Below are positions 54,427 through 64,000 of a DNA stretch of 64,000 bases, in pieces (positions within the stretch are counted from its first letter, which is position 1; each line of letters begins with the position of its first letter). Made by a program: the position numbers and the translations under genes. This stretch comes from Pseudolabrys sp. Its GTDB lineage: Bacteria; Pseudomonadota; Alphaproteobacteria; Rhizobiales; Xanthobacteraceae. The stretch lies in NCBI GenBank assembly GCA_009694265.1, contig SHVM01000002.1:1-64000 (forward strand). Direction: 5' to 3'. Below the pieces are notes generated by a model. That model saw nothing but the letters and a program-made list of their open reading frames with translations, had not been told where the DNA came from and searched no databases.

Positions 54427-55128
54427 ATGTCCCTGGACGCGCGCGAACGCCTGATCGTCGCTCTCGATGTGCCCACGGTGGGCGCCGCCGAGGCCATGGT
54501 GTCGCGGCTGGGCGAAGCGGTTTCGTTCTACAAGATCGGCTATCAGCTTGCCTTCGCCGGCGGCTTGCCGTTCGCCGCCGGGCTGATCGCGGCCGGCAAG
54601 CAAGTGTTCCTCGATCTCAAACTGCACGACATCGGCAATGCGGTGAGCAAGGGCGTCGAAAGCGTGGCGCAGATTGGCGCGACCTTTCTCACCGTGCATG
54701 CTTTTCCGCAGACCATGAAGGCGGCGGTGGAGGGCAAGCGCGGATCGAGGCTACGCATCCTCGCCGTCACCGTGCTTACTTCCTATGACGATTCCGATCT
54801 CGCCGCCGCCGGTTACGATATGAGTGTTGGCGAACTCGCCGCCGCGCGCGCCGCCCAAGCGCGTGACACCGGCGTCGATGGGCTGGTCTGCTCGGCGGAG
54901 GAGGCGGCGAATTTACGAAAAATTGTGAGCGCCGGCATGGTGCTGGTGACGCCGGGCATCCGTCCCGCAGGGAGCGCCACCGGCGACCAGAAGCGCATCA
55001 TGACGCCGGCCAAGGCGATTGCTGCCGGCGCCAACTACCTGGTGGTCGGACGCCCGATCGTGGAAGCCGACGATCCGAAGGCCGCCGCCGACGCGATTGT
55101 TGCCGAGATTGAAAACGCAAGAATTTAG
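54427..55128 (+). CDS. pyrF: Orotidine-5'-phosphate decarboxylase
   Basis: [57 protein letters not shown]. Confidence 0.96.
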   Translation: MSLDARERLIVALDVPTVGAAEAMVSRLGEAVSFYKIGYQLAFAGGLPFAAGLIAAGKQVFLDLKLHDIGNAVSKGVESVAQIGATFLTVHAFPQTMKAAVEGKRGSRLRILAVTVLTSYDDSDLAAAGYDMSVGELAAARAAQARDTGVDGLVCSAEEAANLRKIVSAGMVLVTPGIRPAGSATGDQKRIMTPAKAIAAGANYLVVGRPIVEADDPKAAADAIVAEIENARI

Positions 55129-55140
55129 TAGGGGGAAGAA

Positions 55141-55443
55141 ATGGCGAAAGGCTACTGGATCGGCCGCGTCGATGTGGCGAACGAAGAGGGCTACAAGCCC
55201 TATGCCGCGGCCAATGGCGCGATCTTCAGGAAATTCGGCGCTCGCTTCGTTATCCGCGCGGGCAGGTTCGAATGCCCCGAAGGTACCGCGCGTTCGCGCA
55301 ATGTGGTGATCGAATTTCCGGACTATGCAACCGCGCTCGCCTGCTACCGCTCGGTCGAATATCAGCAGAATTTGAAGGTGCGGCTGCCGCATTCGACCGC
55401 CGATATCCTCATCATCGAGGGCTATGACGGCCCGCAGCCGTAG
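55141..55443 (+). CDS. DUF1330 domain protein
   Basis: [46 protein letters not shown]...[21 protein letters not shown]. Confidence 0.9.
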   Translation: MAKGYWIGRVDVANEEGYKPYAAANGAIFRKFGARFVIRAGRFECPEGTARSRNVVIEFPDYATALACYRSVEYQQNLKVRLPHSTADILIIEGYDGPQP

Positions 55444-55522
55444 AGCCGTTCGGGTTCATGCTCTAGTCGCCTTTTGCCGGGCGGCGCGCTATACCCTCGC
55501 CGTTCGATCCGGGAGAAAGACC

Positions 55523-56338
55523 ATGGCCGAGATGCGGCTCGTGGTCGCCGGTGCCGGCGGGCGGATGGGCCGCACGCTGGTCAAGGCGATCGCCGACAGC
55601 AAGGGATTTGCGCTCGTTGGTGCGCTGGAGGACGCGCGCTCGCCGCTGATCGGCTGGGACGCAGGCGCGCTGGCGGGCCTGGGTGAGAATGGCATCAAGC
55701 TCGTGGGCGACGCCGGCGCTCTCATGGAAAAGGCCGACGGCATCGTGGATTTCACCGCGCCGGCCGCCACGCTGGCCTTTGCGGCGCTGGCGGCGAAGAG
55801 CCACAAGGTCCATATCATCGGCACCACGGGTTTAAGCGCTATCGACGAGGCCAAGATCAAGGACGCGGGCAAGCACGCGGTGATCGTCAAGTCCGGCAAT
55901 ATGAGCCTTGGCGTCAATCTGCTGGCGGCGCTGGCCAAGCGCGTGGCCAAGACGCTCGACAATTCGTTCGACATTGAAATCCTGGAAATGCATCACAATC
56001 AGAAGGTCGACGCGCCGTCCGGCACCGCGCTGCTGCTCGGCCGCGCGGCGGCGGAAGGCCGCGGCATCGAGCTCGACAAGTATTCCGTGAAGAGCCGCGA
56101 CGGTCATACCGGCGCCCGCAAGCCGGGCGACATCGGCTTTGCGGCCTTGCGTGGCGGCAGCGTGGTCGGCGAGCACAGCGTGATATTCGCGGGGCCGGCC
56201 GAGCGTGTCGAACTCGTGCACAAGGCCGAGGATCGCATGATTTTCGCGCGCGGCGCGCTGCATGCGGCGCTGTGGGCGCGCAGCCAGAAGCCGGGGCTTT
56301 ATTCGATGGCCGACGTGCTTGGGCTCGGCAGTATTTAA
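55523..56338 (+). CDS. dapB: 4-hydroxy-tetrahydrodipicolinate reductase
   Basis: [52 protein letters not shown]. Confidence 0.96.
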   Translation: MAEMRLVVAGAGGRMGRTLVKAIADSKGFALVGALEDARSPLIGWDAGALAGLGENGIKLVGDAGALMEKADGIVDFTAPAATLAFAALAAKSHKVHIIGTTGLSAIDEAKIKDAGKHAVIVKSGNMSLGVNLLAALAKRVAKTLDNSFDIEILEMHHNQKVDAPSGTALLLGRAAAEGRGIELDKYSVKSRDGHTGARKPGDIGFAALRGGSVVGEHSVIFAGPAERVELVHKAEDRMIFARGALHAALWARSQKPGLYSMADVLGLGSI

Positions 56339-56350
56339 AGGGGCTGAATC

Positions 56351-56578
56351 ATGCCATCCGGCGCGAAAAGCAAAACCGCTAGGAGCAGCGTACATCTACT
56401 GATCGGCATGGCCGTATTCGCGCTGATCGTCGCCGTTGTCGCGGTGCCGGTGATCGCGGAGGCGACCGGAGTTTCGCAGAACCATGTCACCTATGTGGTC
56501 GCCGCCATCTGCTTTGTCTTCGCGATCGTGGCCTCGCGTTGGGCAAGGTCGCTGAACGAGAAAAAATCTGCGGAGTGA
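56351..56578 (+). CDS. Small two-TM membrane protein
   Basis: [28 protein letters not shown] and [20 protein letters not shown]; between dapB and gpmA. Confidence 0.6.
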   Translation: MPSGAKSKTARSSVHLLIGMAVFALIVAVVAVPVIAEATGVSQNHVTYVVAAICFVFAIVASRWARSLNEKKSAE

Positions 56579-56583
56579 ACGGT

Positions 56584-57213
56584 ATGGCGGAGGCGGAACG
56601 GCTGCTGGTGCTGGTGCGTCACGGCCAGAGCGACTGGAATCTGAAGAATCTGTTCACCGGCTGGCGCGATGTCGACCTGACCGACAAGGGCGTGGCGGAG
56701 GCGCGCGAGGCCGGCCGCAAGCTCAAGGGCCAAGGCATCAAGTTCGACGTCGCCTTCACATCCGTGCTCAAACGCGCGACGCGCACGCTCGATTTGATGC
56801 TGGAGGAGTTGGGCCAGACAAAAATTCCCGTCATCAAGGATCAGGCGCTCAACGAGCGTCACTACGGCGATCTGGTAGGCTTGAACAAGGACGACGCGCG
56901 CAAGAAATGGGGCGAGCAGCAGGTGCACATCTGGCGCCGCTCTTATGACGTGGCGCCGCCGGGCGGCGAGAGCTTGCGCGATACAGCCGCGCGCGTGCTA
57001 CCCTATTACATCCAGGAAATTCTGCCGCGCGTGATGCGCGGTGAGCATGTGCTGGTATCGGCGCATGGCAATTCGCTGCGCGCACTGCTCATGGTGCTCG
57101 ACAAGCATTCGACCGAGAGCATCACCAAGTTGAATTTGGATACCGGCGTGCCGATGATCTACCGGCTCAACGCCGATTCGACGGTTAAATCGAAACTGGA
57201 TCTGGCGGCGTAG
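56584..57213 (+). CDS. gpmA: 2,3-bisphosphoglycerate-dependent phosphoglycerate mutase
   Basis: [47 protein letters not shown]. Confidence 0.96.
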   Translation: MAEAERLLVLVRHGQSDWNLKNLFTGWRDVDLTDKGVAEAREAGRKLKGQGIKFDVAFTSVLKRATRTLDLMLEELGQTKIPVIKDQALNERHYGDLVGLNKDDARKKWGEQQVHIWRRSYDVAPPGGESLRDTAARVLPYYIQEILPRVMRGEHVLVSAHGNSLRALLMVLDKHSTESITKLNLDTGVPMIYRLNADSTVKSKLDLAA

Positions 57214-57222
57214 TCCGTTTCT

Positions 57223-57251
57223 GTCATGCCCGGGTCAAGGCCGGGCATGAC
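57223..57251. terminator. Hairpin between the convergent gpmA and ada-like genes (bidirectional terminator candidate)
   Basis: gtcatgcccgggtcaaggccgggcatgac. Confidence 0.55.
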
Positions 57252-57263
57252 AGCGTTTTACGC

Positions 57264-58166
57264 TTAAGCCGCCGCCATTCCCGCTTCCCAACCCAGCATC
57301 GCGCGTTTGCGGGTGATGCCCCAGTGATAGCCGGTGATGTCGCCGTTCTTGCCGATAACGCGGTGGCACGGCACCACGAAACAGATCGGATTTTTGCCCA
57401 CGGCAGCGCCGACCGCGCGCGCGGCCTTCGGCGATCCGGCGCGTGCCGCGAGATCGGAATAGGTGGTGAGCCCGCCCATCGGAATGGTGAGCAGTTTTTC
57501 CCACACGCGCACTTCGAAATCGGTGCCGATGAGCACCACGCGCAGCGGCTGTTCGGGACGCCACATCGCCGTATCGAAAATGCGCCGCGCGGTGGCGGCG
57601 GTGGCGGCGAAGTCTTCCACATAACGCGCCTTCGGCCAGCGCCTGCGCATGTCGTTGAGCGCCGAGCGCTCCTTGCCGACGTCGGCGAGCGCGAGACCCG
57701 CCAAGCCGCGCGGCGTGATCATGACCAGCGCCATGCCGAACGGGCAGGGATGAAATCCATAGGTAATGGTGAGGCCTTCGCCGCCGGCCTTCCACTCGCC
57801 CGGCGACATCGCCTCGTGGGTGACGAACAGATCGTGCAAGCGCCCGGGCCCGGACAGGCCGACTTCGTAGGACGTTTCCAGCACGCTCGCCGAGGAGCGC
57901 AACAATTCGCGCGCGTGGTTGAGCGTGAGCGCTTGCAAGAACGCTTTCGGTGTGAGCCCGCACCAGCGGCGGAACAGATGATGCAGATCGGTGGGGGAAA
58001 CGCCGGCCGCTTCCGCGATGGTGTCGATCTCGGGCTGCGCGCGCCAATGGCCGCGGATATGGGCGATGGCGCGGCGCACGATGTCGTAGTCGGCTGCCGC
58101 GGTGGCGAGCGGTGCGATGTTGGGAAATCTGTCGGCCAAGGCCGTTTGTTCCTGGGTCATATTCAT
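57264..58166 (-). CDS. AraC-type HTH / methylated-DNA-protein-cysteine methyltransferase fusion (Ada C-terminal-like)
   Basis: HTH IDTIAEAAGVSPTDLHHLFRRWCGLTPKAFLQALTLNHARELL; active site CFVVPCHRVIGKNGDITGYHWGI. Confidence 0.92.
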   Translation of the reverse strand: MNMTQEQTALADRFPNIAPLATAAADYDIVRRAIAHIRGHWRAQPEIDTIAEAAGVSPTDLHHLFRRWCGLTPKAFLQALTLNHARELLRSSASVLETSYEVGLSGPGRLHDLFVTHEAMSPGEWKAGGEGLTITYGFHPCPFGMALVMITPRGLAGLALADVGKERSALNDMRRRWPKARYVEDFAATAATARRIFDTAMWRPEQPLRVVLIGTDFEVRVWEKLLTIPMGGLTTYSDLAARAGSPKAARAVGAAVGKNPICFVVPCHRVIGKNGDITGYHWGITRKRAMLGWEAGMAAA

Positions 58167-58218
58167 ACCGGCAAACTAGGGCGGCCAATACCGGCAAGCC
58201 ACCCGATTCCTGCTTACT

Positions 58219-58249
58219 TAATCCCTCCCCCTTTCAGGGGGAGGGATTA
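58219..58249. terminator. Hairpin taatccctccccctttcagggggagggatta
   Basis: 13-bp perfect inverted repeat with short loop, in the ada/DUF2244 intergenic region. Confidence 0.5.
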
Positions 58250-58292
58250 AGAGTCACGCCCCCCGCTTGGCTTCGCCGAGCGCGCGCCCTAG

Positions 58293-58748
58293 TTACTTGG
58301 CGAAATTCGCCTTTTCATCCGGCCCCAAAAAGCTCGCGATGGCCAGTTGCTTGCCGCGCGTCACCAGAAACAGCCGTTCGATGCCGTATTCCTCGTGGCT
58401 TATCTTGTCGAGCTTGACCCAGAGCGGATTGAGCACCCATTCGCGCGCGCGGCCGCGATGGCTGACCTTGCGCACGGTGAGCGCGGTCGGTGTGACCTTC
58501 ACCTCTTCGTAGGCGCCGGCGTGGCGATAGTTGAGCCGGAACGCCCAGTACAACAGAACCGCGTCGAGGCCGAAAAATCCGAACACCGGCCAGGCGTCGG
58601 CGATCAGGAACACCATGCCGGCGATAAAGCTCACCGCCCCAAACGCCGCCATCAGCACCAGAAAACCGGTGCGTTGAAGCGAACGGTGCGGCGTGATTAC
58701 CGCGGAAAAGATCGTGGGATCGAGGTTGCTGGCGTTGTCGGCGGTCAT
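58293..58748 (-). CDS. DUF2244 domain membrane protein
   Basis: FSAVITPHRSLQRTGFLVLMAAFGAVSFIAGMVFL...WVKLDKISHEEYGIERLFLVTRGKQLAIASFLGPDEKANFAK. Confidence 0.88.
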   Translation of the reverse strand: MTADNASNLDPTIFSAVITPHRSLQRTGFLVLMAAFGAVSFIAGMVFLIADAWPVFGFFGLDAVLLYWAFRLNYRHAGAYEEVKVTPTALTVRKVSHRGRAREWVLNPLWVKLDKISHEEYGIERLFLVTRGKQLAIASFLGPDEKANFAK

Positions 58749-58769
58749 GCCGCTCACTATACCAAATTC

Positions 58770-59465
58770 ATGGCGAAAACGCGCAGGGGTAAAGCTGCAA
58801 AGCTGGCCGCCGGCGCGCTGTGGCAGATGACTCATGCACAGATCGAAGAGGCATTCCGCCGCTTCAAGCAAGCCAATGCCGAGCCGAAAGGTGAGCTTCT
58901 GCACAGCAATCCGTTCACGCTGCTGGTGGCGGTGGTGCTCTCAGCCCAAGCCACCGATGCCGGCGTCAACAAGGCGACGCCCGCGCTGTTCGCGCTGGCC
59001 GACACGCCCGCGAAGATGGCCGCGCTTGGCGAGGATCGCGTGCGCGACCTGGTCAAGACCATTGGCCTGTTCCGCACCAAGGCGAAGAACGTCGTGGCGC
59101 TGTCGCGCAAACTGATCGCCGAACATGGCGGGCAGGTGCCGCGCTCGCGCGAGGCGCTAGTGGAATTACCCGGCGTCGGCCGCAAGACTGCGAATGTCGT
59201 GCTCAACATGGCTTTCGGCGAGCCGACTATCGCGGTCGACACGCACATTTTCCGCGTCGGCAACCGCACCGGCATGGCGAGCGGAAAAGATCCGTTCGAG
59301 GTCGAGCAAAAATTGGAAGACGTGATCCCGGCACATTACAAACACCACGCCCATCATTGGTTGATCCTGCACGGGCGCTACACGTGCATTGCGCGCAAGC
59401 CATTGTGCGAGAAATGCATCATTGCCGATTTGTGCCAATGGCCGGGAAAGACAGTGGCCGCTTAG
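58770..59465 (+). CDS. nth: Endonuclease III
   Basis: NPFTLLVAVVLSAQATDAGVNKATPALF, LPGVGRKTANVVLNMAFGEPTIAVDTHIFRVGNR, 4Fe-4S CxnCxnC CIARKPLCEKCIIADLC. Confidence 0.96.
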   Translation: MAKTRRGKAAKLAAGALWQMTHAQIEEAFRRFKQANAEPKGELLHSNPFTLLVAVVLSAQATDAGVNKATPALFALADTPAKMAALGEDRVRDLVKTIGLFRTKAKNVVALSRKLIAEHGGQVPRSREALVELPGVGRKTANVVLNMAFGEPTIAVDTHIFRVGNRTGMASGKDPFEVEQKLEDVIPAHYKHHAHHWLILHGRYTCIARKPLCEKCIIADLCQWPGKTVAA

Positions 59466-60193
59466 CGCGCCGGCTCGATCAGTTCGACGCGCTTGCCCGT
59501 CATGCGCTTGTGGATGTGCACCATGAAGGCCATGGCGAAAACCGGCGTTGCCAGATTGAGCACGGGGATCGACACGAATACCGCGATCACCATGCCGGCG
59601 AGGAAAACGTAAGACGCGCGGTCCTTGCGCATCGACTTGGCCTCGGCGGGCGGGCGGAAGCGCATGGCGGCAAGCTCGAAATATTCGCGGCCGAGCAGAT
59701 AGGAATTCGCCAGGAACAAAATGATGACGCCGAGGCCGGCCAGCAGAAGGAACGGCAGCGCGCAGAGATAAACCGCCAGCGCCAGCAACGCGAATTTCAC
59801 GCCTTCGATCAGCGCGCGAAACAGCGGCAGCGCGCGGCCGGGCGGCTCGGCCGGATAATGCACCCGCTCCACCACATCGGCCACTTCGTCGACGAAAAAG
59901 CTGCCGACGAACGCGGTCACCGCCGGCATCAGGAACAAGGCGCCGGTGATGATGCCCAAGCTCGCCATGATCGAGAGCACCCAGGCCAGCGTCGCCCAGG
60001 CCGCATGCGGGGCCATGCCGGAGGACTGCTCCGCCCAGGTGGCGCCGTTTGCCGCCAGCGCCGCCAGCACGCGATGCAGGCCGATGCCGATAATGACGAT
60101 CAGCAGCAGCGCCAGGCCGACGGCTTTGAGCAGCACGCGGCGCAGCGGCTGGGTGAACATCTGCGCGAGGGCTTTGACGGCCGCATCGATCAT
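59462..60193 (-). CDS. EI24 / CysZ-like membrane protein
   Basis: Multi-TM, FLMPAVTAFVGSFFVDEVADVVERVHYP...LFLANSYLLGREYFELAAMR, typical EI24. Confidence 0.85.
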   Translation of the reverse strand: MIDAAVKALAQMFTQPLRRVLLKAVGLALLLIVIIGIGLHRVLAALAANGATWAEQSSGMAPHAAWATLAWVLSIMASLGIITGALFLMPAVTAFVGSFFVDEVADVVERVHYPAEPPGRALPLFRALIEGVKFALLALAVYLCALPFLLLAGLGVIILFLANSYLLGREYFELAAMRFRPPAEAKSMRKDRASYVFLAGMVIAVFVSIPVLNLATPVFAMAFMVHIHKRMTGKRVELIEPAR

Positions 60194-60241
60194 GCGGTCA
60201 GAGGTAATGACCCCAGCTGCAAGGGGCAAGGGTAAGTGCGT

Positions 60242-61066
60242 TTAAATCGCCGGCGACAGCGTCTCGGGCTCGAAAGTCTCAGCCGGCACCAGCGACACGA
60301 TTTCGTCGGCGTCGACGGCCGGCACGTCGGCCCAGGCCATCGCCTTGTAGTCGAAGCCTTTTACGAGGGTCGGCTTGACCACTTCGAAATAGGGCGAGAT
60401 GTCGAAATCACGCGGCGCGTAGAGCGAGGAATGGCGAATTTTCAGGATTTCCTGGCGCGCCGCCTCGCAGTCGCTTCGCGTTACTTTCGGCAGGATCGGA
60501 TAGCGCACGTTCTCGAAAGCTTGCGCAATCAGCGCCGAGCAGATGATGCGCGTCGGATGCCCGGAACCGAGCGACATCATGCGCCTGCGCCAGCGTTGCG
60601 GCACCGGCAGCGGGAACAGATAGCGCAGTAGGTCGATGATGTTTTTCAGATCGTAGTCGAAGCCGATGCGCTCGGCCGCGTAATCGCACACACGCGCGCG
60701 GTCGTCGTCGGTCAGTCCGGTCGGCCGGCAGATGCGCGAATGGAAGCGGGCATATTTTGACAGCGGCGCCGCCACTACGCCCTGGCCGATATTGGCCTCC
60801 ACCAGCACCAGCGGTTCGCCGTCGGCGGTCTCGCGGTCGCCGATCGGCCCGACATAGAGGGCGGCATGCGACCAGGTCGACTGCGTGAGATATTTGATGA
60901 CGCCGGAAATATGGTTGTTGCCTTCGACCAGCAGCACGTCGCCAGGCCGCAGCGTTGCGCGCAAGGCCTCAGCGTCGCTCGGCGTGAAAGGCTCGTAGCC
61001 CTGCACCGGCCTTTCAAGATAATGGGCAAGAAATCGCCCGACCCCGTCTGCCATCCAACTCATCAC
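60242..61066 (-). CDS. YiiX/YebB-like permuted NlpC/P60 cysteine hydrolase
   Basis: LRPGDVLLVEGNNHISGVIKYLTQSTWSHAALYVG ... IGFDYDLKNIIDLLRYL ... TRIICSALIAQAFENV. Confidence 0.8.
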   Translation of the reverse strand: MMSWMADGVGRFLAHYLERPVQGYEPFTPSDAEALRATLRPGDVLLVEGNNHISGVIKYLTQSTWSHAALYVGPIGDRETADGEPLVLVEANIGQGVVAAPLSKYARFHSRICRPTGLTDDDRARVCDYAAERIGFDYDLKNIIDLLRYLFPLPVPQRWRRRMMSLGSGHPTRIICSALIAQAFENVRYPILPKVTRSDCEAARQEILKIRHSSLYAPRDFDISPYFEVVKPTLVKGFDYKAMAWADVPAVDADEIVSLVPAETFEPETLSPAI

Positions 61067-61308
61067 ACGGCCCTTGGCGTCATTTCTTGACGCTCAAATT
61101 GACGCAACGTTCCCCGGGATGCAGTTTTTTTTCCATGTCTTGTTGCCGTGCAATTTAAAGAACACTCATTGCAAATTTGTTCATTGGCAGCGTATCAAAG
61201 TTAAGAACCGTTAGCCATGAAAGTCGCTGCGCCACGTGTATTCGCGCGCTTTGAGCGCATGCAAAGAAAGCATTCGGATACCATGTCAAGAAGAGGCCGC
61301 GCCCTGCG

Positions 61309-63726
61309 TCAGGTGCGCAACACGCCGCCGGTTTTCTTGGCAACCTCGGCGACGATGCGCTGGCCGAGCGCATCGATTTCCGCATCGGTCATGGTCTTGT
61401 CGCGCGGCTGCATGGTCACGGCGATGGCGATCGACTTCTTGCCCGGCTCGATGCCTTTGCCCTCGTAGACATCGAACAAAGTCACATTGGCGATCAACTT
61501 TTTGTCGACACTCTGCGCGGCGCGCAGGATGTCGGCGGCCTTCACGGCGTTGCCGACGACGAACGCAAAATCGCGCTCGACCGGTTGGAACGCCGATAGC
61601 TCCAGCATGGACTTCGCGCGTGTCGCCTTGGCTTTGAATTCGGGAATATTTTCCAGGATCACTTCAAAGCCGACCAGCGGCCCTTCGGCCTTGAGCGCGG
61701 TGATGGCGCGCGGGTGTAATTCACCGAAAGCCCCAAGCACGTTCTGCGGGCCGATCTGGATGGTGCCGCTGCGGCCGGGGTGAAACCAGGCTGGTCCGCC
61801 AGGCACCACTTGCAGCGCCTGCATCGGGCAGCCGGCGGCGGCCAGCACGGCGAAGGCGTCGGCCTTGGCGTCGAAGGCGTCGACCGGCTTTGATGCATCG
61901 GACCAGTGACGGCCGACGCCGTTGCTCTTGGCGAGCGCGCGGCGCAGGCCGGTTGCCGCGGTGAGCTGATCCTCGGGCCGGTCGCCCTTGAAGATTTGCC
62001 CGACCTCGAACAGCGCTACGTCGGCGCTGCCGCGATCGGCATTGCGCTGCGCCGCCATCACCAGCCCGGCAATGAGGCTCGGCCGCATGTCGGACAGTTC
62101 CGCCGCGATCGGATTGGCCAGCGCCAGCTCAGGCTTGCCGCCGCCGAACAATTCGGCTTCGCGTTTGGATACGAATGACCAGGTGACTGCCTCGGTCATG
62201 CCGCACGTGGCGAGCGCGCGCTTGGCCTTGCGGGCGCGGTTCTGGATCGGCGTGAGCACGGGTTTGCGCGCATGCGCGCCGCGCGGGAATGGCGTCGAGG
62301 GTACGCGGTCGACGCCGACAATGCGTACCAGTTCCTCGACGATGTCGGCACGGCCATGCACATCCGGCCGCCAGGATGGCACCGCGACTTTCACGCGCTC
62401 GCTCTGACCGGCGGCGAAGAAGCCGAGTTTTTCGAGCACACGGCGCACATCGGCGAGCGGTAGCTTGAGGCCGGCCAGCCGTTGCAATTCGCTCAACGGG
62501 AAATCGATGATTTTTTCTTTGGGCGTCGGATCGCCGGCGAGCACGATCTCGGAAGCTTGGCCGCCGCACAGCTCGATTACCATTTGGGTGGCGAGTTCCA
62601 GCCCCGGCAGCATGAAATTAGGATCGACGCCGCGCTCGAAACGATAACGCGCGTCGGAATTGATGCCGAGCTTGCGCCCGGTCTGCGCGATGTTGAGGAT
62701 GTCCCACAGTGCCGATTCGATCAGCACGTCGGTGGTGGTCGCCGAGCATCCGGTCTGCTCGCCGCCCATGATGCCGGCGAGCGATTCGACACCTTTCTCG
62801 TCGGCGATCACGCAGGTGGCCTGATCGAGCGCATAGGTTTTTCCGTCAAGCGCCAGCAGCGTCTCGCCGGTCTTGGCGCGGCGCACGGTGAGGTGGCCGT
62901 GCACTTTGGCGGCGTCGAATACATGCAGCGGCCGGCCACGGTCGAAGGTGATGAAGTTGGTGATGTCGACCAGCGCGTTGATGGGCCTGAGGCCGATGGA
63001 GGTGAGCCGCTTCTTCAGCCAGTCGGGCGACGGACCGTTCTTGACGCCCTTCACCAGCCGCAGGCCGAAGGCCGGGCACAGCGACGGCGTCGCGCCGAAA
63101 TCGAGCGTGACTTTCACCGGGCAGGGGAATGTGCCCTTCACCGGCTTCGGCGCTTTGTCTTTGAAGTCGCCGATCAGCGTCGCACCCAGATCGCGGGCGA
63201 TGCCGTTGACGCCGGTGCAGTCCGCCCGGTTGGGCGTGAGGTTGATCTCAATCACCGGCTCGCTGACGCCGGCCCATTCAGCGTAGGATTTTCCGACCGG
63301 CGCGTCGGCCGGCAATTCGATGATGCCGTGATGCTCGTCGGAAATCATCAGTTCCGCCGCCGAGCACAACATGCCGCGGCTTTCGACGCCGCGGATGGTA
63401 CCCACTGTCAGAGTAATGTTCTTGCCGGGGATGAACGTGCCGGGTGCCGAGAACACGCCCTTCATGCCGGCGCGCGCATTGGGCGCGCCGCACACGACCT
63501 GGATGGGCTTGCCGTCGCCGGTATCGACCATGCAGACGCGCAACCGGTCGGCATTTGGGTGCTTCTCGGCGGAGATCACCGAGGCGATGACGAACGGCTT
63601 GAGCAGGCTGGCCTTGTCCTCGACGGTCTCGACCTCGAGCCCGATCATGGTGAGCTTGTCGACGATCTTGGCCAGCGGCGCGACCGTGTCGAGATGCTCT
63701 TTGAGCCAGGGCAGGGTGAATTTCAC
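61309..63726 (-). CDS. pheT: Phenylalanyl-tRNA synthetase beta subunit
   Basis: [46 protein letters not shown]-terminal FDX-ACB domain. Confidence 0.98.
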   Translation of the reverse strand: MKFTLPWLKEHLDTVAPLAKIVDKLTMIGLEVETVEDKASLLKPFVIASVISAEKHPNADRLRVCMVDTGDGKPIQVVCGAPNARAGMKGVFSAPGTFIPGKNITLTVGTIRGVESRGMLCSAAELMISDEHHGIIELPADAPVGKSYAEWAGVSEPVIEINLTPNRADCTGVNGIARDLGATLIGDFKDKAPKPVKGTFPCPVKVTLDFGATPSLCPAFGLRLVKGVKNGPSPDWLKKRLTSIGLRPINALVDITNFITFDRGRPLHVFDAAKVHGHLTVRRAKTGETLLALDGKTYALDQATCVIADEKGVESLAGIMGGEQTGCSATTTDVLIESALWDILNIAQTGRKLGINSDARYRFERGVDPNFMLPGLELATQMVIELCGGQASEIVLAGDPTPKEKIIDFPLSELQRLAGLKLPLADVRRVLEKLGFFAAGQSERVKVAVPSWRPDVHGRADIVEELVRIVGVDRVPSTPFPRGAHARKPVLTPIQNRARKAKRALATCGMTEAVTWSFVSKREAELFGGGKPELALANPIAAELSDMRPSLIAGLVMAAQRNADRGSADVALFEVGQIFKGDRPEDQLTAATGLRRALAKSNGVGRHWSDASKPVDAFDAKADAFAVLAAAGCPMQALQVVPGGPAWFHPGRSGTIQIGPQNVLGAFGELHPRAITALKAEGPLVGFEVILENIPEFKAKATRAKSMLELSAFQPVERDFAFVVGNAVKAADILRAAQSVDKKLIANVTLFDVYEGKGIEPGKKSIAIAVTMQPRDKTMTDAEIDALGQRIVAEVAKKTGGVLRT

Positions 63727-64000
63727 GGGCTCAATCCCCCCGCCAGCGTGGGGAAATCGAGCGGCCGGAATCCGTAATGCGCCAGCCAGCGCACGTCGGC
63801 CTCGAAGAAGGCGCGCAGGTCCGGCATGCCGTATTTCAGCATGGCGATGCGGTCGATGCCTAAGCCCCAGGCGAAGCCCTGATACTCATCGGGGTCGAGG
63901 CCACAATTGCGCAGCACATTCGGGTGCACCATGCCGCAGCCGAGAATTTCCAGCCAATCTTCGCCTTCGCCGAAGCGGATCTCGCCCTTGTCACGCTTGC
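63723..64000 (-). CDS. pheS: Phenylalanyl-tRNA synthetase alpha subunit, C-terminal part (runs off window)
   Basis: [55 protein letters not shown]. Confidence 0.95.
   Translation of the reverse strand, partial: KRDKGEIRFGEGEDWLEILGCGMVHPNVLRNCGLDPDEYQGFAWGLGIDRIAMLKYGMPDLRAFFEADVRWLAHYGFRPLDFPTLAGGLSP

Noticed and set aside
62482-63777. 431-aa plus-strand ORF
   Set aside because: Antisense to pheT, Arg/His/Gly/Asp-rich shadow composition.

Overview
This is a roughly 64 kb GC-rich alphaproteobacterial chromosomal segment. Its gene content and order are typical of Rhizobiales/Hyphomicrobiales. It appears to span the chromosome's replication and segregation neighbourhood: parB-parA-rsmG-mnmG-mnmE-rho-hemJ-hemE read leftward, and ppsR-maf-coaE-dnaQ read rightward. 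The hemE/ppsR intergenic region at about 14.9-15.3 kb is the likely oriC, and there is a perfect 16-bp parS palindrome at 6245-6260. Downstream are timA, mltA, smr, hslUV, a his cluster, coaA, gshB, rsmI, hemW, rdgB, rph, hrcA-grpE, dnaKJ, pmtA, pyrF, dapB, gpmA, nth and pheST. The accessory or odd elements I consider best supported are: (1) an AT-rich insertion of about 50 codons inside the MnmE G domain; (2) a chemotaxis receptor gene split by one in-frame amber codon; (3) a palindromic repeat forming an in-frame linker in an Smr-domain protein, and a related repeat supplying the apparent start codon of mltA; (4) a compact copper-handling operon (His-rich protein, lipoprotein, TolC, multicopper oxidase, cupredoxin, CusF-like) lying between rph and hrcA; (5) a 9-bp repeat that reiterates the parB stop codon; (6) a 46-aa zinc-ribbon protein absent from the ORF track; (7) a polytopic membrane protein of unknown function between smr and hslU. 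I found no CRISPR array, rRNA, tRNA or prophage. No wholly new multigene system is clearly demonstrated; the copper operon and the repeat-in-gene events are the closest candidates.
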